This document shows, in pieces, positions 15,822-24,250 of a DNA stretch of 27,198 nucleotides. The first letter of the stretch is position 1. Each line of letters begins with the position of its first letter. Source of the stretch: a virus; IMG/VR virus record IMGVR_UViG_3300043409_001314, positions 1 through 27,198 of that record; one strand, given 5' to 3'. The notes beneath the pieces are model-generated. The model made no database searches. It was not told the DNA's origin and saw nothing but the letters and a program-made list of their open reading frames with translations. The position numbers and the translations under genes were made by a program.

Positions 15822-16112
15822 ATGCCTTGCCAGATCCTCACCAGTGGACTGAAGGCTAAAGCAACGCCAGCCGGCGCCTTGGCTTTAAGCGCAACGCCAG
15901 CCGGCGCACTTTATCAAAATGCCAACCCATCAGGATCAATTTCAGAAAACGGTAGACCGGCCGGCGGCATGGCAGAGAATGCTAGACCACAAGACTCTGG
16001 CTGGTGCCAGGTCTATCAGTTTGCAGTGGACGCTCGGCTCATTGTTACCTTTGACGATGTGCAAATGGTCACTTTTAGTGGCAATGATCTAGCAACCTTT
16101 TCTTCAATATGA
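15822..16112 (+). CDS. Small protein with decapeptide repeats, unknown
   Basis: A 96-aa protein between tail-tip and fibre genes. Residues 14-63 form about five degenerate 10-residue units: [40 protein letters not shown] and [10 protein letters not shown]. The constant part is Pro at position 3 and Gly at position 5. The C-terminal 35 residues, ending [19 protein letters not shown], look beta-like with two similar half-units (VTFDDVQM and VTFSGNDL). A regularly turning repeat of this kind could wrap around or stack on the fibre. Its end overlaps the fibre start (ATGA at 16109-16112). I do not recognise the family. Confidence 0.5.
   Translation: MPCQILTSGLKAKATPAGALALSATPAGALYQNANPSGSISENGRPAGGMAENARPQDSGWCQVYQFAVDARLIVTFDDVQMVTFSGNDLATFSSI
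15861..15907 (+). repeat. Two 17-bp direct repeats, 30-bp period
   Basis: The 17-bp word GCAACGCCAGCCGGCGC is present at 15861-15877 and again at 15891-15907. The 30-bp spacing equals the 10-residue protein repeat of the gene it lies in, so it marks a recent duplication of one repeat unit. Confidence 0.9.
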
Positions 16113-19100
16113 GCGTTAATTTTGCAAATTTTACTGCGGCAACTTCGCCGGCCTTAACTGATAACGTGGTTGGCTATGCAAACACCCTACCCAATGGTGA
16201 GCGCCGTACTACTTTAGCGGCCACGCTGGCCTTGTTTCAGACCAATTCTAACCTTTCTGGGGACGTTACCAGTGTTGGCTTGGTTACAACGCTGGCTAGC
16301 AACGTGGCCACGGCCGGCACGACTGGCAGCAGCACGGCTATTCCGGTTATTACGATTAACGCCAAAGGTCAGACTACTGGCATTACGACTAGCCCAGTGG
16401 TGGCGCCGGCATCTACCTTAACAGGCAACCTAGGAATTAGCAGTTTCAATTCTGGCACCTCGGCCAATGCCAACACCTATTGGCGTGGGGACGGTACTTG
16501 GGCAAACATTACTGCCGGCGGCAGCGGGACCGTAACGAGCGTATCAATAAACACCAATGCTGGCGTCTCAGGCAGCGTAGCCACGGCCACTACTACCCCA
16601 AATATAACACTTACCCTGGGCGCGATTACCCCAACCAGCGTTAATGCGGTTATCCTATCTGGTACATCTTCGCCGGCGCTGGCAGTATCTGGCTCTAGCT
16701 CGATCAGTGGGGCCAATAGTGGTGATCAAACAATTACCCTGACCGGTGATGTAACCGGTAGCGGGACTGGATCGTTTGTTACAGCAATTGCAGCTAACGT
16801 AATTGTTAACGCCGATATCAATACTGCTGCCAATATCGCTGATACCAAATTGGCTACGATCAGCAGTGCATCTAAAGTAAGCAACAGCGCTACTACGGCT
16901 AGTAGCAGCAATGTGGCATCAGCCATTGTCGCCAGAAGCGCGGCCGGCAGTTTTACGGCTAACATCATAACGGCTAACGTGCCTACGGTGTTTAATGTAA
17001 TTATCTATGGCGCGACAGGGGATGGCAGCACCAATGACACGACGGCAGTGCAGGCAGCAATAACGGCAGCAGCCGTGGCCGGTGGCGTAGTCTGGTTCCC
17101 AGTTGGTACGTACATCATTGGTACGGCGCTAACGATTTCAGCAACTAATGGCGTGATCTTGCGCGGCGCCGGCGTTGGCAGCATAATCAAATCAAACAGC
17201 CAGGCACTAGGCGAGATCCTGACCATCACCGGATCTAACGTAGTGGTGGAGTATCTTACTTTTGATGGGGCTTATGTTTCTGGAGCAAGCAGTGGTGCGA
17301 GTGGTCTAATTAAAACATCTAACGCCCAAGATGTGATTATTCAGAATTGTTTAATTAAAAACTCACTGCGCAACGGCGTGCTGATTTACGGTGATTCACA
17401 GCGGGTACAGATTCTTGATACCAAGCTAAGCAATAATTATTGCTCGATTAGATCATTTAGCAACGGCGCCACAAATAAAACACCAACGGCAGTAAGTGTA
17501 CGCAATTGCGAATTATTGAGCAACTGGGACAGATCAAGCAATGATCAGACCGGTGGCATTAAACTAGAAGCAAGCAGCGCAGTAACTATGGAGTCTAGCG
17601 GCCACATTATTTCTGATAATTATATTTATTCGGTTGGATTGTTAGGCATCGAATTGTGGGGCGGGGGTGGCGTAATGAGTTATTCTGTAATCTCAAATAA
17701 TAGAATTTTTGGTATTGATAGCGCAGATGAATTTGGAATCAGTCTTAATGATTGCCGTCACGTTACTGTCATTGGAAACAGCGTACGGCTTTACGATGGC
17801 TTTGTTGGATTAGAAGCAGCTAACGCTTGCAAATTTTGTATTTTTGAGGGCAACAATGTAAATGTATTTGGTAGCAATGGCACGACAAGATCAAGTTGCG
17901 TAGCGTGCGGCATATTCAATAACAGTGGGCCGGCTCCAGAGCATACCAGCGTTATTGGTAATCTATTATGCGGAGGTGATAAAGGCGTGCAGATTCAAGC
18001 TGCATCAAATACGATTATTTCCAATAATCAGATTAGCGATTTTGAACAAACAATTGTGACGCAGAATGCTAGCTATATAGATGTTAACCATAATCGCTTG
18101 ATGGGCGATTGCACTGCACAGATCACAATTTATGGCACTAATGCCAACATAGCTGACATAGATATTGGGTATAATACTTTTATTGGTAACGCTAGTTTTA
18201 GAAATGTTTTTGGGTATAACGACAGCAGTGCTTACACTTTTACTAATTTTCATTTCCACCATAATGATGGCAAGCTGGCCACTTTTGTTGGCGGTTATGA
18301 TTCTTTTACCCTGCAATGGGATGCGGCCGAATTAATTAATTTTATACGCGAGGATAATTATTACGTCACTGAAGCAAATTACGCTAGTTGGCCATACGAA
18401 ACTAGCACTGATGTTCCGGTGCCACCGTATGCACCATCTGAACAAGAATTTTCTATCCCTATAGCTAGTAAATATGATATCGCAATTACTTCAAGCGCGG
18501 TAGCTCGCTGGTACAAAATTTTTAGTTTAGATTACGGCACGGCAATTGATTTTGCAGTGCATATACAATGCGATTTTCTGGCTACCGATAATACTGCATC
18601 AAGCCAGACCTTTTGGATTTCAGGCACACCCTATGGACAGGGCGCCAACATATTAAAGCTACCGGATGGCAGCTACAATGGCGGGAGTCTTTCACAGATT
18701 ATTTATAATAATCTTTCTAATTACTCAATCCATGAGGTCTGGCTAAAGTTTGACGCATGTGGCGCCGGCACTGTCACGGTGGGTGGTGCAGACTTTGCAT
18801 CAAGCTGGATCATTGCGCCAACCGCAGTTACAACGCTGCCAACTTTTGCTACCAATAGTTACACTTTCAACGCCAAGGTAGATCAATCGGCTTTGTCCTC
18901 CAGGTACATGGCTACGGATATGATCACGGTAGCCAATACCGGCCTGCATATTCTTGATAGCAATGCCACGCATGATCTAATTATTAAGCCTGGCAGTAAC
19001 GTAACAGCAGATCGAACACTGACGCTAACTACTGGAGATGCTGACCGCACTGTTACCTTGGCCGGCGATCTTACCACGGCCGGCGCCTATGCGCTCACGC

Positions 19101-21274
19101 TCACCAGTACTGCTGCCACTAACGTAACGCTGCCAACTACAGGCACGCTGTTGGCCTCCGGTGGCGCTTTGGGTACACCAAGCAGCGGCACCCTTACAAA
19201 CGCAACAGGACTACCGTTAAGCACCGGCGTAACTGGTAACTTGCCGGTCACTAATTTGAACAGCGGCACTAGCGCTTCTGCCTCAACTTTCTGGCGCGGT
19301 GATGGCACTTGGGTAACACCAACAGCCGGCAGCGGGACGGTAACGAGCGTGGCTGCTTCGGTGCCAAGTCTACTTTCAATCTCAGGCAGCCCGATCACGA
19401 CCAGCGGCACCCTGGCGATTACCTATAGCGGCACAGCACTTCCGGTGCTAAACGGCGGCACCGGCGTCACAACCTCAACAGGCACAACAAACGTAGTGCT
19501 GTCAGGCTCGCCCACAATCACCACCCCAGTGATTGCCCAAATCAATGACGCAAACGGCAATGAGACGCTGAAGCTGGCTTCGGTGGGGTCTGCAATAAAT
19601 GAGGTCACGATAGAAAACGCACCGAGTGGCAGTGCCGTCCACATCACAGCCACAGGCGGGGATGCTTCGGTTGGGCTGCATCTAGCAGGCAAAGGCGCGT
19701 CAGGTTATGTCAACGTGCAAGATTCGGTTGATGCCACAAAACGCATCATGTTCAACGCTAGCGGTGGAACGACGAACACGCGAACAATGCTGAGCAGCAC
19801 GCAGACGGTAGACAGAACGCTCTCGCTGCCAGATGCCACGGATACGCTAGTTGGTAAGGCGACCACGGACACTCTAACGAATAAAACGCTCACGAGTCCG
19901 ACGATGACTGCGCCTGTTCTGGGAACGCCAGCCAGCGGCACGGTGACAAATCTCACTGGGACGGCCAGCATCAACATTAACGGCACGGTGGGTGCCACCA
20001 CGCCTAGCACGATTGCGGCGACGACGATTAGTGGAAGCGGGACGGCAACTATTGGGCCGGGTGGAGTTGGTAACGGAAATGGAATTGTTAATATTAACGG
20101 TGGCTCTGGAGCAACTGGCGGCCCATACCTTGCTCTCCAAGCAAACGGTTCAAATATTTCGCGTCTTGGGTCTGAAGCAGGAATTCTTGGTAGTGGTTCT
20201 ACAACAAAAACTATATTTTTTGGGCAATCTGCTGGACTTGATATTTACGCAAACGGAGGGCTGGTTTCTACTTTCACCTCCACTGGCCTAAACTCCACGG
20301 CCATCGGAGCCACCACACCTGCGGCGGGTAGCTTTACGACGCTGGCGGCGAGCGGCGTTAGCACCCTTCGGCAGATTAACATTAACACGGGGTCTGCGAG
20401 CAACGTATTCGTCGGCTACACGAACAACGGAACATCTCGCTGGATGACTAGCATCGGCGGCACGGAGTCTGGCAGCAACACTGGTTCGGATTTCCGATTC
20501 GATAACTACAACGACGCGGGCGCACAGATTTCCACGGCGGTCAGCATCACCCGCAGCACGGGAGTTTTGAACGCGCTTAACGGCCTCGCGGTCACTGGGA
20601 CTTTGTCGACAACAGGAACAATAACAGGAAACATTGATAACGGTTATGTTCTTCTCAATAGAAGCTCTACGTCTTATTATGTCGGAGTTAATTATAGAAC
20701 AGCAAGTGCTGAAAAATGGTTTACTGGTTTGCGCGAAAATCTAACATCAAATAATTATATAATATTCAACCCAGTAACTGGACATGATGTTTTAACATTA
20801 AATACGACTACGGATGCGGCTACTTTTTATGGCGCACTCTCCAAAGGTTCTGGCTCGTTTCGCATCGAGCATCCGCTGCCATCTAAGTCTGCTACGCATC
20901 AACTTGTTCACTCCTTTATCGAAGGGCCAAAGTGTGACCTAATCTATCGCGGTAAAATAAACTTAGTGGACGGCAAGGCATCCGTAAACATCGACACCGT
21001 TGCAACAATGACGGAAGGAACATTTGAAGTGCTTTGCGGCGACGTGCAATGCTTTACCAGCAACGAGTCTGGCTGGGGTGCAATTCGCGGCAAAGTGACT
21101 GGCAACATCCTCACCATCGAGGCGCAAGATGCGGCATCCACAGATAACGTAAGCTGGATGGTAATTGGTGAGCGCAAAGACAAGCACATCATGGACACGG
21201 ACTGGACGGACGATAACGGTCGTCCAATCGTTGAGCCACTCAAGCCAGCAGAACCCGCCCTAGAATCCAAATGA
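16109..21274 (+). CDS. Tail fibre / tailspike with pectate-lyase-like beta-helix
   Basis: Receptor-binding fibre of 1721 aa. The N-terminal 290 residues are low-complexity Thr/Ser/Gly/Ala repeats with [10 protein letters not shown] at W125. Residues about 295-730 look like a pectate-lyase-3-type right-handed beta-helix, starting at [20 protein letters not shown] and continuing through rungs such as [20 protein letters not shown]; this fold often carries polysaccharide-degrading or binding activity. A jelly-roll-like segment follows (about 770-950). A second repeat region contains FWRGDGTW at W1062. [17 protein letters not shown] begins at residue 1400. The C-terminal domain from about 1580 ([38 protein letters not shown]-like [19 protein letters not shown]) is a fibre tip I recall from aquatic phages. 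The part after about 19.35 kb has a different word usage, suggesting module exchange. Confidence 0.88.
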   Translation: MSVNFANFTAATSPALTDNVVGYANTLPNGERRTTLAATLALFQTNSNLSGDVTSVGLVTTLASNVATAGTTGSSTAIPVITINAKGQTTGITTSPVVAPASTLTGNLGISSFNSGTSANANTYWRGDGTWANITAGGSGTVTSVSINTNAGVSGSVATATTTPNITLTLGAITPTSVNAVILSGTSSPALAVSGSSSISGANSGDQTITLTGDVTGSGTGSFVTAIAANVIVNADINTAANIADTKLATISSASKVSNSATTASSSNVASAIVARSAAGSFTANIITANVPTVFNVIIYGATGDGSTNDTTAVQAAITAAAVAGGVVWFPVGTYIIGTALTISATNGVILRGAGVGSIIKSNSQALGEILTITGSNVVVEYLTFDGAYVSGASSGASGLIKTSNAQDVIIQNCLIKNSLRNGVLIYGDSQRVQILDTKLSNNYCSIRSFSNGATNKTPTAVSVRNCELLSNWDRSSNDQTGGIKLEASSAVTMESSGHIISDNYIYSVGLLGIELWGGGGVMSYSVISNNRIFGIDSADEFGISLNDCRHVTVIGNSVRLYDGFVGLEAANACKFCIFEGNNVNVFGSNGTTRSSCVACGIFNNSGPAPEHTSVIGNLLCGGDKGVQIQAASNTIISNNQISDFEQTIVTQNASYIDVNHNRLMGDCTAQITIYGTNANIADIDIGYNTFIGNASFRNVFGYNDSSAYTFTNFHFHHNDGKLATFVGGYDSFTLQWDAAELINFIREDNYYVTEANYASWPYETSTDVPVPPYAPSEQEFSIPIASKYDIAITSSAVARWYKIFSLDYGTAIDFAVHIQCDFLATDNTASSQTFWISGTPYGQGANILKLPDGSYNGGSLSQIIYNNLSNYSIHEVWLKFDACGAGTVTVGGADFASSWIIAPTAVTTLPTFATNSYTFNAKVDQSALSSRYMATDMITVANTGLHILDSNATHDLIIKPGSNVTADRTLTLTTGDADRTVTLAGDLTTAGAYALTLTSTAATNVTLPTTGTLLASGGALGTPSSGTLTNATGLPLSTGVTGNLPVTNLNSGTSASASTFWRGDGTWVTPTAGSGTVTSVAASVPSLLSISGSPITTSGTLAITYSGTALPVLNGGTGVTTSTGTTNVVLSGSPTITTPVIAQINDANGNETLKLASVGSAINEVTIENAPSGSAVHITATGGDASVGLHLAGKGASGYVNVQDSVDATKRIMFNASGGTTNTRTMLSSTQTVDRTLSLPDATDTLVGKATTDTLTNKTLTSPTMTAPVLGTPASGTVTNLTGTASININGTVGATTPSTIAATTISGSGTATIGPGGVGNGNGIVNINGGSGATGGPYLALQANGSNISRLGSEAGILGSGSTTKTIFFGQSAGLDIYANGGLVSTFTSTGLNSTAIGATTPAAGSFTTLAASGVSTLRQININTGSASNVFVGYTNNGTSRWMTSIGGTESGSNTGSDFRFDNYNDAGAQISTAVSITRSTGVLNALNGLAVTGTLSTTGTITGNIDNGYVLLNRSSTSYYVGVNYRTASAEKWFTGLRENLTSNNYIIFNPVTGHDVLTLNTTTDAATFYGALSKGSGSFRIEHPLPSKSATHQLVHSFIEGPKCDLIYRGKINLVDGKASVNIDTVATMTEGTFEVLCGDVQCFTSNESGWGAIRGKVTGNILTIEAQDAASTDNVSWMVIGERKDKHIMDTDWTDDNGRPIVEPLKPAEPALESK
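16520..16542 (+). repeat. Fibre 23-bp repeat, copy 1
   Basis: This 23-bp segment (begins GGCAGCGGGAC, ends AACGAGCGT) recurs at 19328-19350 with one mismatch (C/G at position 12). Each copy lies about 40 bp after a WRGDGTW-coding segment and encodes GSGTVTSV. Confidence 0.85.
19328..19350 (+). repeat. Fibre 23-bp repeat, copy 2
   Basis: Second copy of the segment at 16520-16542. It coincides closely with the last GCCGGC word (19325-19330) before a 2.7-kb stretch lacking that word, so it sits at a likely recombination joint. Confidence 0.85.
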
Positions 21275-21492
21275 ATTTTGACCCATTGAGCGTAAATGCC
21301 CAGCTGTCCTCGATTCTAACCAGAATGGACGCGCAGGATAAGATGCTTGAGCAAGTGTTGCAGCAGTGCATCAAGACCAACGGTCGAGTGACGATGCTGG
21401 AGAGTTTTAAGAACGAGCTTAAAGGGAAGGTGGCAGTTTTGGCGGCCGTGATTTCGGCAATCACCGCATGGTTAATCAAACGTAACGTCTAA
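21271..21492 (+). CDS. XhlA-like membrane protein, probable lysis accessory
   Basis: A 73-aa protein with a helical, charged N-terminal part (residues about 10-50, [27 protein letters not shown]) and one C-terminal membrane segment at about 53-69 ([17 protein letters not shown]) followed by KRNV. A coiled coil with a terminal TM helix and basic tail is the layout of XhlA-like phage proteins that assist holins, and also of some small proteins that anchor other lysis factors. The start overlaps the fibre stop (ATGA). It lies 0.7 kb before a second membrane protein of holin type. The exact role in lysis is inference. Confidence 0.6.
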   Translation: MNFDPLSVNAQLSSILTRMDAQDKMLEQVLQQCIKTNGRVTMLESFKNELKGKVAVLAAVISAITAWLIKRNV

Positions 21493-21510
21493 CAATAACA
21501 ATAATACAAC

Positions 21511-21663
21511 ATGAACAACATGACACTAGATCAGGCCTTGAACAATATTTACAATGCGGCTCGGCTCGCTCCGCTGAACGCTGAGCAGCATGAACTGATC
21601 CGCAAATGCGCGGAGCAGATCGCGGAGGCACTCAAACCAAAAGAAGAACCGAAGGGCGACTAG
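21511..21663 (+). CDS. Small conserved-looking phage protein, 50 aa
   Basis: ATG at 21511 to TAG at 21663 encodes 50 residues, starting MNNMTLDQALNNIYNAAR and ending PKEEPKGD. It is a single helical protein, with LDQALNNIYNAARLAPLN and HELIRKCAEQIAEAL forming two helices joined at a Pro. I recall very similar short proteins near lysis genes in aquatic phages, always of unknown role. The leader TAACAATAACAATAATACAAC has no Shine-Dalgarno, as in other genes of this window. The next gene starts 2 bp after the stop. Good codon usage and a complete, evenly charged helix support a real gene despite the length. Confidence 0.6.
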   Translation: MNNMTLDQALNNIYNAARLAPLNAEQHELIRKCAEQIAEALKPKEEPKGD

Positions 21664-21665
21664 CT

Positions 21666-22199
21666 ATGAGTGGCACGAAGGACACCAACTGGAAAAGCTA
21701 CGGACAAGAGTATGACGGTCGCATTATCGGGCCAGACAACTGGCAAGCTCCGGCTGTTCCTTCGGACTACGACGATCTGTTCAAATGCTCAGACGTGAAC
21801 GTGCTTAACGTAGTCGATCTGGATATTCCAGACGGCTCGCAAGAAGATGCGATTGATTGCGTGCGCGGATCGTTCTACAATTTTAGCAACTGCAAGGTGC
21901 GCGGATCGGTTACGGTGAAGGGCAGTATTAACGGCTGGACGTTGCAAGACTCGCTCGCCGACGGCTTGTTAGAGTTTGGGCAGTATGACAATTACTGGTA
22001 TGCTGGCCGGCCACCGACGCAGGAGATCAAGATTAAGAACTGCACGTCATCGAGTGGCGGCAAGATTACGATACGGCTATGGGATGCCAGCTATCCGTTT
22101 GTTGCTAACACTCAACATCGCGTTCAGCGCGTGCCTAAATTTATTTGGTTCCCTTACTTCTGCTTCCGTAAATTGCAGCAGACAATCTTTGGAATTTAA
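21666..22199 (+). CDS. Unknown phage protein, 177 aa
   Basis: I prefer the ATG at 21666, two bases after the preceding stop; an upstream in-frame start at 21606 would overlap the 50-aa gene throughout. The protein begins MSGTKDTNWKSYGQEYDGR and includes IIGPDNWQAPAVPSDYDDLFKCSDVNVLNVVDL. The middle (SFYNFSNCKVRGSVTVKGSINGW) reads like short beta-helix rungs, and the end is aromatic and basic: RVPKFIWFPYFCFRKLQQTIF (about residues 155-175), which may lie on a membrane. From memory this is a widespread family in aquatic phages, encoded between fibre and lysis genes, with no assigned function. A membrane-associated accessory to lysis is possible but unsupported. Confidence 0.6.
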   Translation: MSGTKDTNWKSYGQEYDGRIIGPDNWQAPAVPSDYDDLFKCSDVNVLNVVDLDIPDGSQEDAIDCVRGSFYNFSNCKVRGSVTVKGSINGWTLQDSLADGLLEFGQYDNYWYAGRPPTQEIKIKNCTSSSGGKITIRLWDASYPFVANTQHRVQRVPKFIWFPYFCFRKLQQTIFGI

Positions 22200-22204
22200 C
22201 TACC

Positions 22205-22603
22205 ATGCTTGACCTACTTACAAACGCACTCGGCGGTGGCGCACTCGGTGTCTTGCTACGCATCGGCAATGGCTTCTTTGATAACTTCAAGGCCGGTCAA
22301 GATCACAAACGCAAGCTAGAGGAAATGCAAGTCCTGGCACAGATCGGCAGCGACAAGGCGCGTTGGGAGGCTTTTACCGCAAGCCAACAGGCAGCAACCC
22401 CGCCGGCTAACGTATCGCCCTGGGCAGCTAATCTGATTACGCTATTTAGACCTTTTATCACGATCACGCTAGTGCTGATCGCAACGGTGATTTACTTTTA
22501 CTCGACGACGGAAGCGCAAAGCTCGACCGCAGACCAACTAAACTTTGCCGCATTCAATTGCATTGGCTGGTGGTTCGGGGATCGGATGAACCGTAAGAAG
22601 TAA
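22205..22603 (+). CDS. Holin-like membrane protein
   Basis: A 132-aa protein with a strong membrane segment at about residues 76-99 (NLITLFRPFITITLVLIATVIYFY), a second weaker one at about 113-124 (NFAAFNCIGWWF), and a hydrophobic N-terminal stretch (LTNALGGGALGVLLRIGNGFF). The C-terminus GWWFGDRMNRKK matches the ending I know from three-TM phage holins of the 'gene-transfer release' type, where a final FGDR-like turn is followed by basic residues. It lies at the end of the late gene block, after the XhlA-like gene. Expected role is timed permeabilisation of the inner membrane. The endolysin partner is not in the window. The leader TTTAACTACC has no Shine-Dalgarno. Confidence 0.65.
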   Translation: MLDLLTNALGGGALGVLLRIGNGFFDNFKAGQDHKRKLEEMQVLAQIGSDKARWEAFTASQQAATPPANVSPWAANLITLFRPFITITLVLIATVIYFYSTTEAQSSTADQLNFAAFNCIGWWFGDRMNRKK

Positions 22604-22608
22604 TTTAC

Positions 22609-22674
22609 ATGAGAGGCCCAGATGAAGATGAAGACGAACAAGAAGACGGTGAAGATATACGCATGCAAATGTGA
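22609..22674 (+). CDS. Tiny acidic ORF (21 aa), possible leader peptide
   Basis: ATG at 22609 (leader TAATTTAC) encodes MRGPDEDEDEQEDGEDIRMQ plus a final Met. Of 21 residues, 11 are Asp or Glu. Its TGA overlaps the GTG start of the phosphoesterase (GTGA at 22671-22674), the same stop/start overlap used by the real genes here. It may be a genuine micro-protein or a coupling device that lets ribosomes reach the GTG start, which has no Shine-Dalgarno of its own. Too short to be proven by sequence. Confidence 0.35.
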   Translation: MRGPDEDEDEQEDGEDIRMQM

Positions 22675-23408
22675 AAGCTAAACGATTTATTGTTTGCTCT
22701 GACATACACGGCGATATGCGCGATGAGCATGCATGCGCTATGCTGCTGGCGTTCACAAAAGATTTTGATCCAGAAATACGAGTAATTAATGGGGATCTCT
22801 GGGACTTCCGTAACTTGCGCAAAGGCGCATCAGATGATGAAAAAGCGGCATCGATGGCCGAGGACTGGGAAGCTGGAATTGATTTTGCTAGTAGGTTTTT
22901 TAACGGCGGCACACAAAACCATTTTCTGCGCGGTAATCACGATGAGCGCATCTGGGATTTTTCAAGATCAGCTACCGGCTTAATTCGCGATTATTCTGAC
23001 GACGGCATTAAATCAATTAACGGCTACGTTAAAAGGTGGCATGCCAAAATGCTGCCATACGATGCAGCGCTTGGCGTATTAGAACTAGGCAAGCTCAGGG
23101 TGGTGCATGGATACTTTGCTGGCGTTAATGCAGCCCAGGCTCACGCTAGAGTGTACCGCAATTGCTTATTTGGCCACACGCATGCCATCGAAGTAGGCGC
23201 CATAGCCTCCTTAGAACCAGAAGAAGCCAGGGGAATTGGTTGCCTTTGCATTCGTGACATGGATTACGTTAACAAGAAAGCCGGCAAGCTACGCTGGTCA
23301 CAAGGCTGGGCGTATGGCTTTTTATTTGAAGACGGCAGCTATCAGTTATTCCAAGCACGGCGCATTAACGGAGTTTTTCATGTCGCAACTCAAATTAAAC
23401 AATACTAA
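22671..23408 (+). CDS. Calcineurin-like metallophosphoesterase
   Basis: A 245-aa phosphoesterase with all metal-binding motifs in order: D11-x-H13 (SDIHGD), GD at 41-42 (NGDLWDF), GNHDE at 88-92, H146 (VVHGYF) and GHTH at 168-171. These bind two metal ions and hydrolyse phosphomonoesters, phosphodiesters or nucleotides. In phages, related enzymes have been tied to DNA ligase-region repair, cyclic nucleotides or 2',3'-phosphate removal, but the substrate cannot be read here. The GTG start overlaps the stop of a tiny acidic ORF. The 3' end overlaps the next gene by 29 bp. Its place at the end of the late genes, away from replication genes, is unusual. Confidence 0.88.
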   Translation: MKAKRFIVCSDIHGDMRDEHACAMLLAFTKDFDPEIRVINGDLWDFRNLRKGASDDEKAASMAEDWEAGIDFASRFFNGGTQNHFLRGNHDERIWDFSRSATGLIRDYSDDGIKSINGYVKRWHAKMLPYDAALGVLELGKLRVVHGYFAGVNAAQAHARVYRNCLFGHTHAIEVGAIASLEPEEARGIGCLCIRDMDYVNKKAGKLRWSQGWAYGFLFEDGSYQLFQARRINGVFHVATQIKQY

Positions 23409-23634
23409 GTGGCTTGATCAGTTGCAGGGCTTGATTGCCACTAAAGAATCAAGACCGCCAGGCAACGGCTGGAATACTCATGCAGAGATAGAAAAGATCT
23501 ATGGCTTTGGTAAATGCAAAACAGCTAGGGTGCTTACTGAATTAAAACAAAAGGGAAAGCTTGAGATGTTTTTTGGCAGCGTAATAAACGCCAAAAAGAT
23601 TAAAGTAAAAGCAGTCTGGTATCGCATCAAATAG
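23380..23634 (+). CDS. Small winged-helix-like protein (putative regulator)
   Basis: The ATG at 23380, with GGAG about 8 bases upstream, is the likely start. It gives 84 aa and lies inside the end of the phosphoesterase gene by 29 bp; the longer in-frame version from 23236 would overlap that gene fully. The sequence GNGWNTHAEIEKIYGFGKCKTARVL cut at a turn, then TELKQKGKLEMFF, reads as helix-turn-helix plus wing, and the end (KKIKVKAVWYRIK) as a basic beta hairpin. This resembles small DNA-binding proteins that read 'condition, then tag with a wing'. It is the last gene of the + strand block, beside the inverted repeats at 23.66-23.71 kb, which could be its operator. Function is inferred. Confidence 0.5.
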   Translation: MSQLKLNNTKWLDQLQGLIATKESRPPGNGWNTHAEIEKIYGFGKCKTARVLTELKQKGKLEMFFGSVINAKKIKVKAVWYRIK

Positions 23635-23655
23635 CGTCCTTGACAGATGCATCAT

Positions 23656-23678
23656 TTATTTACCCCTTTGGTAAATAA
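23656..23678. other. Perfect 9-bp inverted repeat in convergent gap
   Basis: TTATTTACC at 23656-23664 and GGTAAATAA at 23670-23678 flank the 5 bases CCTTT. Both strands give an AT-rich hairpin. It lies 22 bp after the last + strand gene. It could be an operator for the neighbouring HTH-like protein or part of a bidirectional terminator. A TTGACA hexamer lies at 23640-23645, but no good -10 box is at the right distance. Confidence 0.5.
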
Positions 23679-23680
23679 GT

Positions 23681-23709
23681 AAGGCAGGAAGCTATGAACT
23701 CCCTGCCTT
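23681..23709. terminator. Candidate hairpin terminator between convergent gene blocks
   Basis: AAGGCAGG at 23681-23688 pairs with CCTGCCTT at 23702-23709 across 13 bases, in the gap where the + and - strand operons converge. The T run is poor on both sides, so it would be a weak Rho-independent terminator. Position is the main support. Confidence 0.4.
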
Positions 23710-23827
23710 GTAGAGTTAGCTGCTGCCGGCCGGTAGCGTTTCGCGGGACTCAGTTACCGCGTGCCAGGGTCTATTGTTTGCAATGTGTAAATCCGGCCGG
23801 CGGGTGGCAAGCCTAAAGCCTAGCCGG
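23710..23827. other. GC-rich palindrome cluster, non-coding
   Basis: No gene is seen here. GCCGGC occurs at 23725-23730, 23796-23801 and 23823-23828, twice extended to CCGGCCGG. The last is the centre of a near-perfect palindrome at 23816-23836 (AAGCCTAGCC then GGCTA, one extra A, GGCTT) that covers the stop codon of the - strand nuclease gene. CGCGG and CCGCG form a further short stem near 23743-23762. Confidence 0.6.
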
Positions 23828-24250
23828 CTAAGGCTTGATCTCGGTGCAGATCCAAGCACCGGCCTTACGTTCAACCAGGACAAAGCCTACAAACGGAAAC
23901 ATTCTGGCTGCCACCTTAAGTTTTACCCTGGCATCGTCGCGCATAAAGCCTTTGGTTTCGTAGGCTATTAACTCACCATCGAGGTTAAGCGCTATAAAGT
24001 CAGGAGTGTACCGGCAATCGTCACCGATCTTGAAGGTCAATGCATGTACGCCAACCCAAGCCAGCGTAATATCGGCACAAAGTACGGCCAGCCAGGCTGA
24101 TTCCAGTTTGTTAAGCTTAGACTCATCAGCGTTCGGCTTGGCTTTAATAGCCACCTTGATGCTAGATGCTGGGGCAGCCGGCGCAGCATGCAGCTGGGCG
24201 CTGACCTGATCTTGCATGTGCCTGGGCAGATCCGTTAGCTGTAATCTCAT
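23828..24250 (-). CDS. PD-(D/E)XK nuclease, DUF1064-like
   Basis: A 140-aa protein with the core of the PD-(D/E)XK fold: RYTPDFIAL (P83-D84), then GELIAYETKG with E98 and K100, then a helix with K110 (DDARVKLKVAARMFP). An upstream helix with E50 (LNKLESAWLAVL) supplies the additional acidic residue. This order matches DUF1064-type phage nucleases, related in arrangement to junction- or strand-cleaving enzymes of recombination and replication. It closes the early operon, after a 118-bp non-coding gap, and would work with the ERF protein upstream. The start ATG has no Shine-Dalgarno (GATAAAAAAACAGCG). The N-terminal 45 residues are Ala/Pro/Lys-rich and probably loose. Confidence 0.78.
   Translation of the reverse strand: MRLQLTDLPRHMQDQVSAQLHAAPAAPASSIKVAIKAKPNADESKLNKLESAWLAVLCADITLAWVGVHALTFKIGDDCRYTPDFIALNLDGELIAYETKGFMRDDARVKLKVAARMFPFVGFVLVERKAGAWICTEIKP

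Noticed and set aside
16109-21274. Repeated short words in the fibre gene as a possible CRISPR array.
   Set aside because: Repeats are coding, unevenly spaced and explained by Thr/Gly-rich fibre motifs; no repeat-spacer regularity.
21606-21665. Extended N-terminus for the 177-aa protein.
   Set aside because: The extension is Arg/Gly/Lys-rich, overlaps the better 50-aa ORF, and a natural ATG lies right after that ORF's stop.
23236-23379. Extended N-terminus for the HTH-like protein inside the phosphoesterase gene.
   Set aside because: Would overlap the phosphoesterase by over 170 bp; the ATG at 23380 has a Shine-Dalgarno and begins the structured part.
23640-23668. TTGACA as the -35 box of a promoter in the convergent gap.
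   Set aside because: No acceptable -10 sequence at 16-18 bp and no gene on the + strand downstream.
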